Source: Plantago major (Eukaryota; Streptophyta; Magnoliopsida; Lamiales; Plantaginaceae). Taken from it: a DNA stretch of 64,000 nt. The translations under genes and the position numbers were made by a program. This document shows, piece after piece, positions 24,156-34,428 of this stretch; the first letter of the stretch is position 1; each line of letters begins with the position of its first letter. The notes beneath the pieces were generated by a model. It worked only from the letters and a program-made list of their open reading frames with translations. It was not told the DNA's origin and did not search any database. The stretch covers positions 7,132,524-7,196,523 of the forward strand of contig CM048844.1 in the NCBI GenBank assembly GCA_026545765.1, written 5' to 3'.

Positions 24156-24459
24156 ATGGAAGCGATTCATGTCCCGATTCGCTATCACCCACCCCACCCC
24201 GTCGATAGCTAGTTATGTATCTGTATGTTGGATTTTTTTCATATTTACACTTGTTTGGATAATTTCTCCACTCGAATATTACTTTTTATTCATTGAAACA
24301 TTTTCCGTATTATTGATTTATTATCGAACATTATATTGATTAAATAGGTGAACTACGAAAATAGGATTAATATGAAATAAATAGTAGCGGAATTAGTGCG
24401 GAATTCACGGTGGCGGAATTCACGGTGGCGGAATTATTGGCGAATTAGTGGCGAATTTC

Positions 24460-24700
24460 AAATTCCGTCACTAGTCCAATTAAAATATTTAGTGACGGAT
24501 AGAATCTATCCGTCGCTAAATTTCGGAATTAAAAAAAAAATAATAATTGGTCAATCCGTCGTCCAATCCGTCGCGAATTGGACGACGGATTGTTATCCGT
24601 CGCCACAGCTCCAGGGGGCGACGGATTTTCTATCCGTCGCCAGAGCTGGGGCGACGGATAGCTGGCCTGTAGTGACGGATCTATCCGTCGCTACAGGCCA
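24460..24700. repeat. Right subterminal repeat array of CACTA 1
   Basis: Alternating GACGGATA and TATCCGTCG motifs continue to the right TIR, again partly as inverted pairs. They match the array at the left end and those of CACTA 2. Confidence 0.75.
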
Positions 24701-24769
24701 GATTTTTTGTAGTGTATAGAGTAAATAGCTCTATTTATACTAAATAACTAACTATAACTAACAACTTTT

Positions 24770-25131
24770 TTATTTAAGAAACTTTCTATATTTGGAAAGT
24801 TTTCTGATTTCCTTGACACCCCCCTCAAGATGCATGTGGATGTTGAGAAGATGCATCTTGGACATGGAATGTGCAAACAGATCTGGTGTCAAAGGCTTAG
24901 TGAACACATCTGCAATGTTCTCTTTGCTTGGAACATACACAATCTTGATTGTCTTGTCTTGAAGCTTTTCCCTTGTGAAGTGATAATCAAGTTGAATGTG
25001 TTTGGTCTTCTCATGAAGAATTGGATTCTCAGCTATACAAAGAGCACTTTTGCTGTCAGTATACACAACAACTGGAGAAGGTTGATACACATGAAGATCC
25101 TTGAGCAAGTAGATTAGCCACTGAACTTCAC
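24770..25131 (-). CDS. 3' RNase H part of the minus-strand copia element (fossil)
   Basis: On the minus strand: YTDSKSALCIAENP, HEKTKHIQLDYHF and IADVFTKPLT, the usual C-terminal copia RNase H motifs, ending just before the polypurine tract and the 3' LTR start at 24818. The upstream part of the same domain continues at 29405, beyond CACTA element 2. Confidence 0.8.
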
Positions 25132-25159
25132 ATGCACTACAAGAAAACTTGGAAAAAAC

Positions 25160-25450
25160 GACGTTATGGGGCGACGGATTTTATCAAATGCCCATGCTAA
25201 CAGATCGATAAGCGCGACGGAATCTATCCGTCGCCCAGTTTGGCGACGGATAATAGTTATCCGTCGCTTATTAGCGACGGATAACTTATCCGTCGCTAAC
25301 TTGGGCGACGGATAACTATTTATCCGTCGCCCAAGTTTGACTTTTTTAAAAAAAAAAAAGAAATTTTTTTTTTTTTGAAAACTGGGCGACGGATAGAATA
25401 TCCGTCGCCTTATAGCGACGGATACCTATCCGTCGCCATTTAAACGACGG
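25160..25450. repeat. Left subterminal repeat array of CACTA 2
   Basis: About a dozen CGACGGATA / TATCCGTCG motifs in both orientations, several forming perfect inverted pairs such as GCGACGGATAACTTATCCGTCGC near 25275. The arrangement is like CACTA 1 but longer. Confidence 0.8.
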
Positions 25451-26287
25451 ATCGATTACGGGCGGACACGTGTCCGTCGGCCGAAATTTCCTAATTTCAC
25501 CAGAGAGGCAGAGCCTCATTTTCTTCATCTTCTCCCTTCTTCTTCCTCATTCTCTTCTTTTCCTCTCTTCGGTTTCCGGTGAATTGTTCGTTATTCCGGC
25601 CAATCTTGGTGCCTAATCGAAGCTAGTGGGACAAGGAGTTTGTTTCTTCGATCAATTTCAGATTTCTACCGATTAATCAAGGTATTTTGGCTAAAACCCT
25701 AGTTTTTTAAAATTTGGGGATTTTGTTTATTTTGATTAATTTGAGCAATTATATGTATATATGATAAGTATGTAGTAGTTAGTTTAGTTAATTTGATTAA
25801 TTATATGTAATTTGTTCAATTTGATAGTTAGTTTAATTAATGATATGAATGTATGTAGTATGTTAATTAAGTTTGGTATGTATGAATGTATGTAGTTAGT
25901 TTGATTTGTGTGTTAAGTATATATAGTTAGTTTAGTTAATTTGATATGTTTGTTAAGTATAGAAGTATGTAGTTTTGATTTGATAAATTTGTATGTTAAG
26001 TATGTAATTTGATATGAATATATGTAGTAATTCGATATGTATAGAGTAATTAGTTAATTTGATATGTATGTTAAGTATATAATATATGTACTAAGAGGTT
26101 GAAATGGTTAAATTATATTCCCAATTTTGTAAATATCGAACACTTAATTAATAATTAATTTATAAGCAACATATAATAATTAACAATTAACCTCTACAAT
26201 CTTCTTATCCAATTGGAATCGATCTAATAAATTAAATCTGATCTAATCAATTGGAGCGTCTCGAGTTAAAAATAAAGTATATATACA

Positions 26288-26760
26288 ATGAATTCCGACC
26301 GTTCATGGATATACGATAAATGCGGTAAATGGCGAGTTTGTAGGAGTTTTGTAGAAGGGTTAAAGGTTTCATCTCGTTTGCCATGGGACGTCCGGTTTGT
26401 ACAATTGGGGGTTGATAAAGTGTCCTTGCACATTGAAACTGCTGAGAAACAAGCAATTTATGACGCCTACGGTATTCGAGCACTTGCGACGTTATGGATT
26501 CATGCACGAGTATCATGTATGGATTCATCACGGTGAGAAGCAAATCGTCCATGTCATACCTCCAATGGAGGAGAGGCGGGGTTTGGGGCCGCCTATCGAG
26601 TGCCTTTCGCTTGTCGGAACATGTGCATGGTGTATTGGGAGGAGGATGTAGATCTGTTGGAATGCAAGTTACGTGGTAGGGGCGCCACAAGTGATGAGGA
26701 GGGGTGCATGAGAATGAGGAGTTTGATCCGTTTGTCTCTGAAGCTTGTATAACTAGTAAT
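26288..26760 (+). pseudogene. Remnant 5' end of TnpD in CACTA 2
   Basis: Carries the transposase-associated signature (DRSWIYDKCGKW ... FVEGLKVSS) plus a short continuation similar to 19200-19660 of CACTA 1. After about 26940 the sequence jumps to the intron just before the second gene, so nearly the whole catalytic part is missing. It cannot encode a transposase. Confidence 0.75.
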
Positions 26761-26996
26761 CATTAGTTTATATATATATGAAACCAAACATTATGGTAAA
26801 ATTGAAGCTGATGTAACTTATATTATGTAATGCCGTAACAATTGACTGGAGCTAATATAACTTATATTACGTAGCAATTGATTGAATTATTGTGAAATTG
26901 ATTTATTATCGTAAATGAAAGAACTCGATCTAATGAATTCAAACGACATGAATTCAAACTACACATTTTTATTGTATTTATTACATTTTTTTGCAG

Positions 26997-28830
26997 ATGC
27001 CGCGACAGAGGCCGTCCACCTATCGTCCCCCCCCACGCAGCCGGCAGCATGATAGTGGTGGGTCGGGGACACCGTCGATGAGGAGGGCTCGAAGATCGTG
27101 ACAAGAGGTCTCGGATTCTGAGACCCCAGGCGAGAGAGAGAAGCGTGTGGCTCTAGTCGGCCGGACACATGCTGGAGGACGACCACGACGATTGTCCCTA
27201 CCTCGTGTTCGATCCAAACAATCCCAACGTCACGTGGGACGGCTTGCCTGTGATTTTCCCTATTGGTCCTGCCAAGTAAGTATTATACATTCTTCTTAAA
27301 TATCTAAAACATAACTGATAATGATAGTTGACAAGTATAAATTGTTGTACTAAAGTAATGCATATTCATTTCTTGTATCTTATACATTGACAACAGCTTA
27401 TGGCCTCGGGAGGTGCACAACAAACTAGGTGACATCTTAGGGCGGAGAGAAAACCAAGGCGAGGTGGTGAGTGTTGGAGCCACATCTCGGGCGCATGAGG
27501 CCGAGTACTTGATGGTGAGGTAAGTTAAAATATGACATTCATTTGTTTGTAATTATAATTAATCGTTTTAATATGAGTGGTATGTTAGCCTTGTATGTGA
27601 GTGGTATGTTAGCCACTTTATTTGGGTGATATGTTAGTCACCATTGTGTTAGTAAATTTTAGGACAATGTGAGTGGTATGTTAGCTTTGTATGTGAGTGG
27701 TATGTTAGCCACTTTATTTGGGTGATATGTTAGTCACCATTGTGTTAGTAAATTTTAGGACAATGTGAGTGGTATGTTAGCCACTTTATTTGGGTGATGT
27801 TATGCTTCATTGTGTTAGTAAATTTTAGGACAATGTGAGTGGTATGTTAGCCACTATATGTGAGTGGTATGTTAGCCACTTTATTTGGTTGATATGTTAG
27901 TCACCATATACATTATGTTGTTAGGACATGTATTGACTTTGGATGTTGTATGAAATTGGGAATGTAGAAGGAGTACTTCATTCCCGAGGTTGATCCACAG
28001 ATCTGGCGTGTTTACGGTATGGGATCCAAAGCTATCTGAGGATATGGTCTGACGTGGAAGGCCATTCGGGATCGGTGGCCCAATCCTCCACGAGTTGATG
28101 CAACGGAGTGGGCCCTTTGGGATGCTCATTTGGCGCCGAACCGATGTCCGGGGCGTTGCTTGGACCAACAAGCGGGCATCCCGATCGTCTGGCAGAAGGG
28201 CCGTTCACCACCTGGGAGGCGATCTCATTGCGATTATTATCAATCGGTGCGTATATATGTGTTTTTGCAATCTAGCATTACGTGTATGCTCTATTACTTG
28301 TAGATGATAAATTGTTGACTAGATCTGGTTTGATTCAGGTGGCACGGGGAGGTGACATCCAAGTATGCCATCTTCAAGAAGGCCAGAAGGCGGGTATGGA
28401 CCGTTGTCGGGCATCGTCTATTGCGGTATGTTTATGTTGCTTAAAGTTCATATTTGTACACTATTACAAGTTACTTTTTAAACGATGGCGATCATTATAT
28501 CTGCTATTTACGATTTCATTTGAGGTTGATGCTTTCGGTGGCGAAGCGGAGGACGAGGCGGGTGATGTGTTGTCAATGAACAAGTTGACAACATCTTCCT
28601 AGAGGTCAACAAACGGACAAGAAAGGCGAATATATGGACTCGGGAGCCTCGGTTTGCAATGGCTAGTCCGGCGTGCTCCTCATCATCGTCCCGGATCCAG
28701 ACGTCCGGTTTACACAGGACTGGTCTGAAAATGGTGCGATCAGTCCGAACATGTTGCTCGGCTAACTCAAGAGATGGAGCGCCATGACGAGAACGAAGGA
28801 GGAGAACGGCGCCTTGATTCTGATGGAGCG
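26997..28830 (+). pseudogene. Ptta/En/Spm-type CACTA gene with introns, decayed
   Basis: The start MPRQRPSTYRPP follows a TTTTTTTGCAG acceptor. Exon 1 runs to about 27275 (CPYLVFDPNNPN, then WDGLPVIFPIGPAK) and ends at a GTAAGT donor. Exon 2 spans about 27397-27519 (LWPREVHNKLGDILGRREN). Exon 3 begins near 27968 (KEYFIPEVDPQIWRVYG), and the later part carries the same C-terminal motifs as CACTA 1. The domain is that of plant Ptta/En/Spm transposases, proteins thought to bind the subterminal repeats. Several frame changes make this copy inactive. It complements the internal deletion in CACTA 1. Confidence 0.7.
27572..27910 (+). repeat. Intronic minisatellite in CACTA 2
   Basis: Seven copies of TGAGTGGTATGTTAGC, in a higher-order unit of about 72-96 bp that also holds GTGATATGTTAGTCACC and AGTAAATTTTAGGACAATG. 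It lies between exons 2 and 3 of the relic gene. CACTA 1 lacks it because its deletion covers this interval. Confidence 0.85.
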
Positions 28831-29109
28831 ATTCATGTCGGTTCGCCATCACCCACCCCCGTCGATAGCTAGTTATGTATCTGTATGTTGATTTTTTTCA
28901 TATTTACACTTGTTTGGATAATTTCTCCACTCGAATATTACTTTTTATTCATTGAAACATTTTTCGTATTATTGATTTATTATCGAACATTATATTGATT
29001 AAATAGGTGAACTACGAAAAATAGGGATTAATATGAAATAAATAGTAGCGGAATTAGTGACGGAATTCACGGATGGTGGAATTAGTGGCGAATTTCAAAT
29101 TCGTCACTA

Positions 29110-29390
29110 GTCCAATTAAAATATTTAGCGACGGATAGAATCTATCCGTCGCTAAATATCTTGATAGATTCTATCCGTCGCTAAATATCTTGACGGATAG
29201 ATTCTATCCGTCGCTAAATTTCGAATTAAAAAAAAATTGACAGTCAATCCGTCGTCCAATCTGTCATGAGTGGACGACGATTGTTATCCGTCGCCACTGA
29301 CTCGAGGCGACGGATTTTCTATCCGTCGCCCGATCCGTCGCCGGTAGGCGACGGATAGGTAAGCGGATCTATCCGTCGCTTCTGAACCGA
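29110..29390. repeat. Right subterminal repeat array of CACTA 2
   Basis: Includes a short tandem ATAGATTCTATCCGTCGCTAAATATCTTGA repeated near 29140-29220, plus further CGACGGAT and ATCCGTCG motifs up to the right TIR. Confidence 0.75.
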
Positions 29391-29404
29391 TTTTTGTAGT
29401 GATG

Positions 29405-32400
29405 TAGTAAATGCTAAGGCCCTATACTCTGCCCTATACCCTGCCTCTGCTGAACTTCAACTAACTGTGGGCTGTTCTTGGATTTCCAAGATATCAAAGA
29501 GTCTCCCAGATACACACAATAACCAATAATGCTTCTCTTTGTCTCTGCACATCGAGCCCAATCACTATAAGCATATGCAGTTAACTTCAAATCACCATGT
29601 GCTGATAAGAAAACACCTTGACCAGGACTGTGTTTAATATAAAGTAGACGCCCCACTAATCTTCTATACTCAGTTGCAGCTGCATCATTCAGTAGTGGAG
29701 AATCTTGTGTAGAAATTTTTTGTTTGCTGTCCATTGGAGTATCAATTGGTTTGCTTGCTAGAAACCCTGTATCTGTAAGTATGTATAGAGCATACTTTCT
29801 CTGACAAAGTGTGATGCCATCTTATGATCTAGCCACTTCTATGCCAAGCATATACTTAAGTGTGCCCAAATCCTTTATTGTGAACTGTTTGTCAAGATGC
29901 TACTTGATCTGTATGATTAATCCCTCATTGTCACCTGTAATAATGATATCATCTACATAACACACAAGAGCTATGAAACTATTTTCAGTGTTCATTGTAA
30001 ATAAAGAATTATCTGAAATAGATTGAATAAAATCATACCGAGTAAGACAAGTAGTGAGCTTGTGAAACCATTGTCTAGATACCTGTTTAAGGCCATATAG
30101 ATTCTTGTTTAACTTGCACACTCTCTTGTCCTCAGTATATAAGTAACCAGGAGGAGGAAGCATATACACTTCTTCATCTAAATCCCCATGAAGAAAAGCA
30201 TTATTAACATCACATTGGTGTAAAAACCAATGCTTATGTGCAGCAATTGCTAAAAGAATTCTTACAGTTGTTAATTTAGCTACAGAGAAAAAGTATGAAA
30301 ATAATCTATACCCTCCTCCTGTGTGTACCCTTTAGCAACCAGGCGTGCCTTGTATCTCTCAATAGATCCATCAGCCTTGTGTTTGATTTTGTAGACCCAT
30401 TTGCAGCCTATACAGTGCTTCCCATCTGGTAAATCAACTAAAGACCAGGTATTTGTCCTTTCTAATGCTTTAATCTCATTGTCCATTGGATGTTGCCATT
30501 CAAAAACTTTACTAGCCTGTTTATAAGTCTTAGGTTCCACATCATTAGTAATAGCAGCAGTAAATGCACAATGAGTTTGAGATAATTGAGTTGTACTCAA
30601 AAAATCAGATATAGGGTAAAGAACTGCAAACTTAGAATTAGCACAGGATGCAGAATGGTTTAATGAGGGAGGTAAATCAACATTATAAACCTTTAAATGA
30701 GCTGGTATAGCTTTGGATTTGATAGATCTTCTCAAATTTTCATCTGCAGACTGATCTGAGGAATTTTCAACAATGCCTGAAGTGGAATCATGTATTTCTT
30801 CAACCAACTCAGGTTGAATAACTTATGTGTCTGAGCTCCTTGACATGTTAGAGAATTCAATACTATGTCCTGTATCAGACACACTTGAAACATTATGAGA
30901 AACATCTGGAGAATGAGCAATATATGGATCATTAGGGACAGATATAGCAGGCATGTTATCAGAATAGTTAATAAACATACTATCTGCTGTAAGATCTTCA
31001 GTCATTGAAAAAAATTTAGTTTTAAAATGAAAAAATGTGCTCATAAAAGCAAACATCTCTGCTAATAAAAATCTTGTTAGTCACAAGATTAAGCAATTTA
31101 TACCCCTTAGTACCTGCAAGATAACCAACAAAAACAGATTGAATAGCTCTAGGCATAAATTTTGTTATATGAGCTTTTATACTTGTACTGTAACATAAAC
31201 AACCAAAAGTCCTGAAATGAGTATAATCAGGAGAAACATTAAAAAGCTTGTGATAAGGACTTGTGATAAGTTGTGTAAAAATCTTTCAAGAAGAACTCAG
31301 TTCCATTATCACTCCTGAGACATTGAATTTTAACATAAAAATGATACAAATGAGTTCTCACTTCTGATTTGCATTTCATAAGATAAACCCAAGTAAATCT
31401 GCTAAAATCATCTACAATAGTAAAAAAATACTTGTGACCTTGATGACTAACAGTACCATAAGGACCCCAAACATCACAATGTATAAGTTGAAAAGCATGA
31501 GTTGAAATAGTAGTACTAACAGGAAAACTTAATCTCTGTTGTTTAGCATAATGATAGGTATCACAATGAGTCATTTTATTCATAGCTTTCTGTAAATGCA
31601 ACTCAGGAATCATAGAAATACATTGAGAAGATACATGACCCAACCTATGATGCCATAACAAAGCATTTGAAACAACTGAATTAGCATTAACATCAGATGC
31701 TAAAGAAGAAACAACAGACTCAGACTCATGTGAAACATGTACAGACTCAAAAACATTTACATCAGAAGAATGAAGCTTTTGAGAAACATTTAGAATGTTG
31801 TAAGAAATTATCAGGTAACACTATTTTATAAGGAGCCTCTATATGACTTGCAGAAGATCTTTTAATATCCAAATGATAAAGGCCATTCTTCATCTCTGCA
31901 TATCCAATCCCTCTCAATGAGTGGCTGTCCTGAAAAAAACACTGTGAGGCACTACAACACCAAACAATGAGAATGAATAGCCAAATGACTGATACTCAAA
32001 AGATTATAACTGAAACTGAGCACAAACAAAACATCCTTCAATAATAAGCCATGTGTAAGTTGAACATCACCAACATGAGTAGCAATAGTTGAACCATTAT
32101 TAGGTAAACTGATCACTATGTGTGTAGGAATAGGTTGAGTAGTAAAAATACTTTTATCACACACCATATGATCAGTTGCCCCAGTATCAACTATCCATGT
32201 TGTATGATTTTTAGACATGACATGAAAACACTTAGAATAACCTGATTGGCTTGAATTGCTAACATGATGATCTTCCATTGTGACACTAGCTGAATGAACC
32301 ACAAAAGAATTGTGAGCTTGATTTTGCTTGCTAAACACCATGAATTGCTGAAATTGTTGAAGTAAATGAGGATCAACCAATGGTTAGGCTTTATAGTCAG

Positions 32401-33401
32401 CTTGTGCATCACCACTATCAACAACATTTGCAGAAGAACCTCCTCTTCTAGGATTATTCTTAGTATTTCTCCAACCAGGTGGATAGCCTATAAGCTGAAA
32501 GCAAGTATCAACAGTGTGATTTGTCATCTGACAATTAGTGCACTTCTTCTGTTTCTTATTCTAGGACTGGTACTTAGAAAAATTTCCAGAATTAGCTCCA
32601 TCTGTCATTTGTGGTGGCTTATAACTCTGTGACCGTGCAAGCATAGCGGTTGTATCCAAACTATTCTCATGAGGAACATTGGTTAAAACTCTATGTGACT
32701 CCTCTTGTAGTAATGTAGAATACACCTGGGTTAAAGATGGAAGTGGAGACTGCAATAGCAACTGACTTCTCAAAGCATGAAAAGACTCATCCAATCCCAC
32801 CAGAAATTTCATAACAACATCCTTCTGTTGAGTAGCAGTGAACTTGGACATAATCTCACAGGAACACTTAGACATAACTCCACAAGAACAAGCTATAACA
32901 GGCCTGTAGCTAATATATTCATCCTAAATGGTTTTAAAAGAACCATAGTACTGACTAATACTTTTAGTGCCTTTGTAGCATGCTCAAAGATCTCTCAAGA
33001 TGAAAAACTCTAGGCCCATCTGATTTAGCATAACGTGTAGAAATCTCAACCCATACATCACGAGCAACAGTGAAATATAACATACTATTCTTAATTTCTT
33101 CATCAATCGACTGATTAAGCCAAGAAAGCACTGAAGAATTAGCTTTCTCCCAAGCATCATACAGAACAACATCTGAAACATCTGGAATAGGTAAAGAACC
33201 ATCAATCAAACGCAACTTATTCTTAACACGTAAAGACCTTTCAACCTCCTTACTCCAAGAAACATAGTTATCACCATTAAAAACTGAAATGATGCGAGTG
33301 CCAGGATTATTAGACGGATGATAAAAATAAGGCGAAGAAGGATTCTTAGATGGATCGAGCTCAACAATTGGGCGAACCATAGGACTGGAACTGGACGCCA
33401 T
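29405..33401 (-). CDS. gag-pol region of the minus-strand copia element (fossil)
   Basis: Read on the minus strand from 33401: gag start MASSSSPMVRPIVELDPSKN with VFNGDNYVSWSKEV and a UBN2-like helical part; protease WIVDTGATDHMV near 32190; GAG-pre-integrase MLWHHRLGHVSS near 31640; integrase HCDVWGPYG and FTIVDDFSRFTWVY; reverse transcriptase with KARLVAKGYTQEEGIDY near 30310, LYGLKQVSRQWFHK near 30080 and CYVDDIIITGDN near 29930; then RNase H from about 29740. The domain order is copia. The frames are interrupted at several places, so this is a fossil. Confidence 0.85.
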
Positions 33402-33952
33402 TGATCAAGCTTGAAATCAATCGAGTAGAATAATCGATCAAATGAACAACAAAAATCGATCACACACTGCTGGTTTATATAGCACTGAAATATATAAATA
33501 ACAGCAATAGATAACGCTAATTAAAATTTTCACTACATATCAACAACATATGCCAATTAGTCATGTAAACGGAAAAAAAGTGAATGCAAAAGATAATAAA
33601 CTGAAACTATGAATGTCTAGTCCACCTAGTTACGTTAATTTGGAGTAAGAAAACCTAAAAGAACATCCATTGTCGCTCCTAACACGAGCACGCTGAAAAA
33701 AAAAGGGTGGGGATTCCACGCACATGTTTTAATAACTTTGGGGGGGGGGGGTTTCGCGCACATTCTCAGGGACTAATTTATTAACTTAGGGGAGTTTCGC
33801 GCACATTTTTTAATAACCCATGGGGTTTGGTACTAATTTGTTAACTCAAAGAGGTTTTGTGCATATTTACAATAACTTAAGGGGGGTATTTTGCATTTAA
33901 CCCGTATTTTGTGAAAAATGGGGTTCTCATCAATATCCTTCATATATATAAT
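33402..33952. other. Noncoding stretch between gag and the right LTR remnant
   Basis: No primer-binding site was found where one is expected. Between 33700 and 33900 a degenerate motif recurs four times (GCGCACATT..TTAATAAC..GGGG, including a 12-G run at 33740-33751). The segment 33900-33952 resembles 17145-17212 outside the left end of the element. The origin is unresolved. Confidence 0.45.
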
Positions 33953-34079
33953 GAATGATTAAGTAACTAGTATAGAGTAAATAGCTCTATTTATACTAAA
34001 TAACTAACTATAACTAACAACTTTCTTATTTAAGAAACTTTCTATATTTGGAAAGTTTACTGATTTCCTTGACAATCAT

Positions 34080-34428
34080 CAAATAAACTGAATTGTTTAT
34101 CCTGTAAATACTTTTTATCATCAACTTAATTAAATCCTTTAAAAAAACCCAAAAATCCGTGTGATTTCTGCGGAGAAACGAAAAGAATTTGAATAACTGC
34201 CTATCTTACTCTAGAAAAATCTTCATAACAGAATTTCTGCGGAGAAAAGAAAAGTAACGAAAAAAATTTAAATAACTCCATAACTGAATTTCCCGCCCTC
34301 TTGCCCCATGCTAAAATGCGCCTAACGAAATCGATCTCTCTATATAACCAACTCACCATACTTTCCATATTCTCTCTCTCAACATTAACAAACTCACAGT
34401 TAGATAGGCAGTTACTCACTCATCAACA
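34080..34428 (+). promoter_or_regulatory. Upstream region of the GH17-like gene
   Basis: A TATATAA box lies at 34341-34347, about 82-88 bp before the start codon, a usual spacing for a plant promoter plus a short leader. The leader contains CT-rich and AAC-rich stretches. The copia right LTR ends only about 350 bp upstream of the start, so the gene may have a short promoter or use retroelement sequence. Confidence 0.5.

Larger units (their letters stand above)
18104..24714 (+). mobile_element. CACTA (En/Spm) transposon 1
   Basis: Starts CACTACAAGAAAAAC and ends TTTTTTGTAGTG, with a 3-bp target duplication TAT (18101-18103 and 24715-24717). Both ends carry many copies of GCGACGGATA and its inverse TATCCGTCGC, the subterminal transposase-binding type of repeat. 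Inside are decayed relics of the two CACTA genes: a Tnp2/TnpD-type transposase (about 19195-23230) and a second gene of the Ptta/En/Spm type (23355-24155). Its left 1.7 kb and right 1.3 kb are close to CACTA element 2. It sits in the 3' LTR of the minus-strand copia element. It is not autonomous. Confidence 0.92.
25135..29401 (+). mobile_element. CACTA (En/Spm) transposon 2
   Basis: Starts CACTACAAGAAAAC and ends TTTTTGTAGTG with target duplication ATG (25132-25134 and 29402-29404), and lies within the RNase H region of the copia element. It has the same subterminal CGACGGATA arrays, the same leader (about 25515-25690 against 18425-18600) and the same first transposase segment as CACTA 1. Most of the TnpD gene is absent, while the second gene is more complete. 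At 4267 bp it is a non-autonomous derivative of the same family. Confidence 0.92.
17984..34074 (-). mobile_element. Minus-strand Ty1/copia element containing two CACTA insertions
   Basis: Flanked by perfect 5-bp duplications ATCAT (17979-17983 and 34075-34079). Read on the minus strand: the 5' LTR at the right (recognisable over 33953-34074), gag (start near 33401), protease, integrase, RT and RNase H down to about 24770, a polypurine tract at about 24819-24830, and the 3' LTR from 24818 leftwards to 17984. The 3' LTR is split by CACTA element 1 and the RNase H region by CACTA element 2. Excluding the insertions the element is about 5.2 kb. It is broken, with perhaps ten or more breaks. The two LTRs differ by about 2 of 120 comparable bases, so the insertion is fairly young. 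The exact copia lineage (Ale- or Ivana-like) is uncertain. Confidence 0.85.

Noticed and set aside
27572-27910. CRISPR-like array
   Set aside because: The repeats are an intronic tandem minisatellite in a plant transposon, without unique spacers of constant size.
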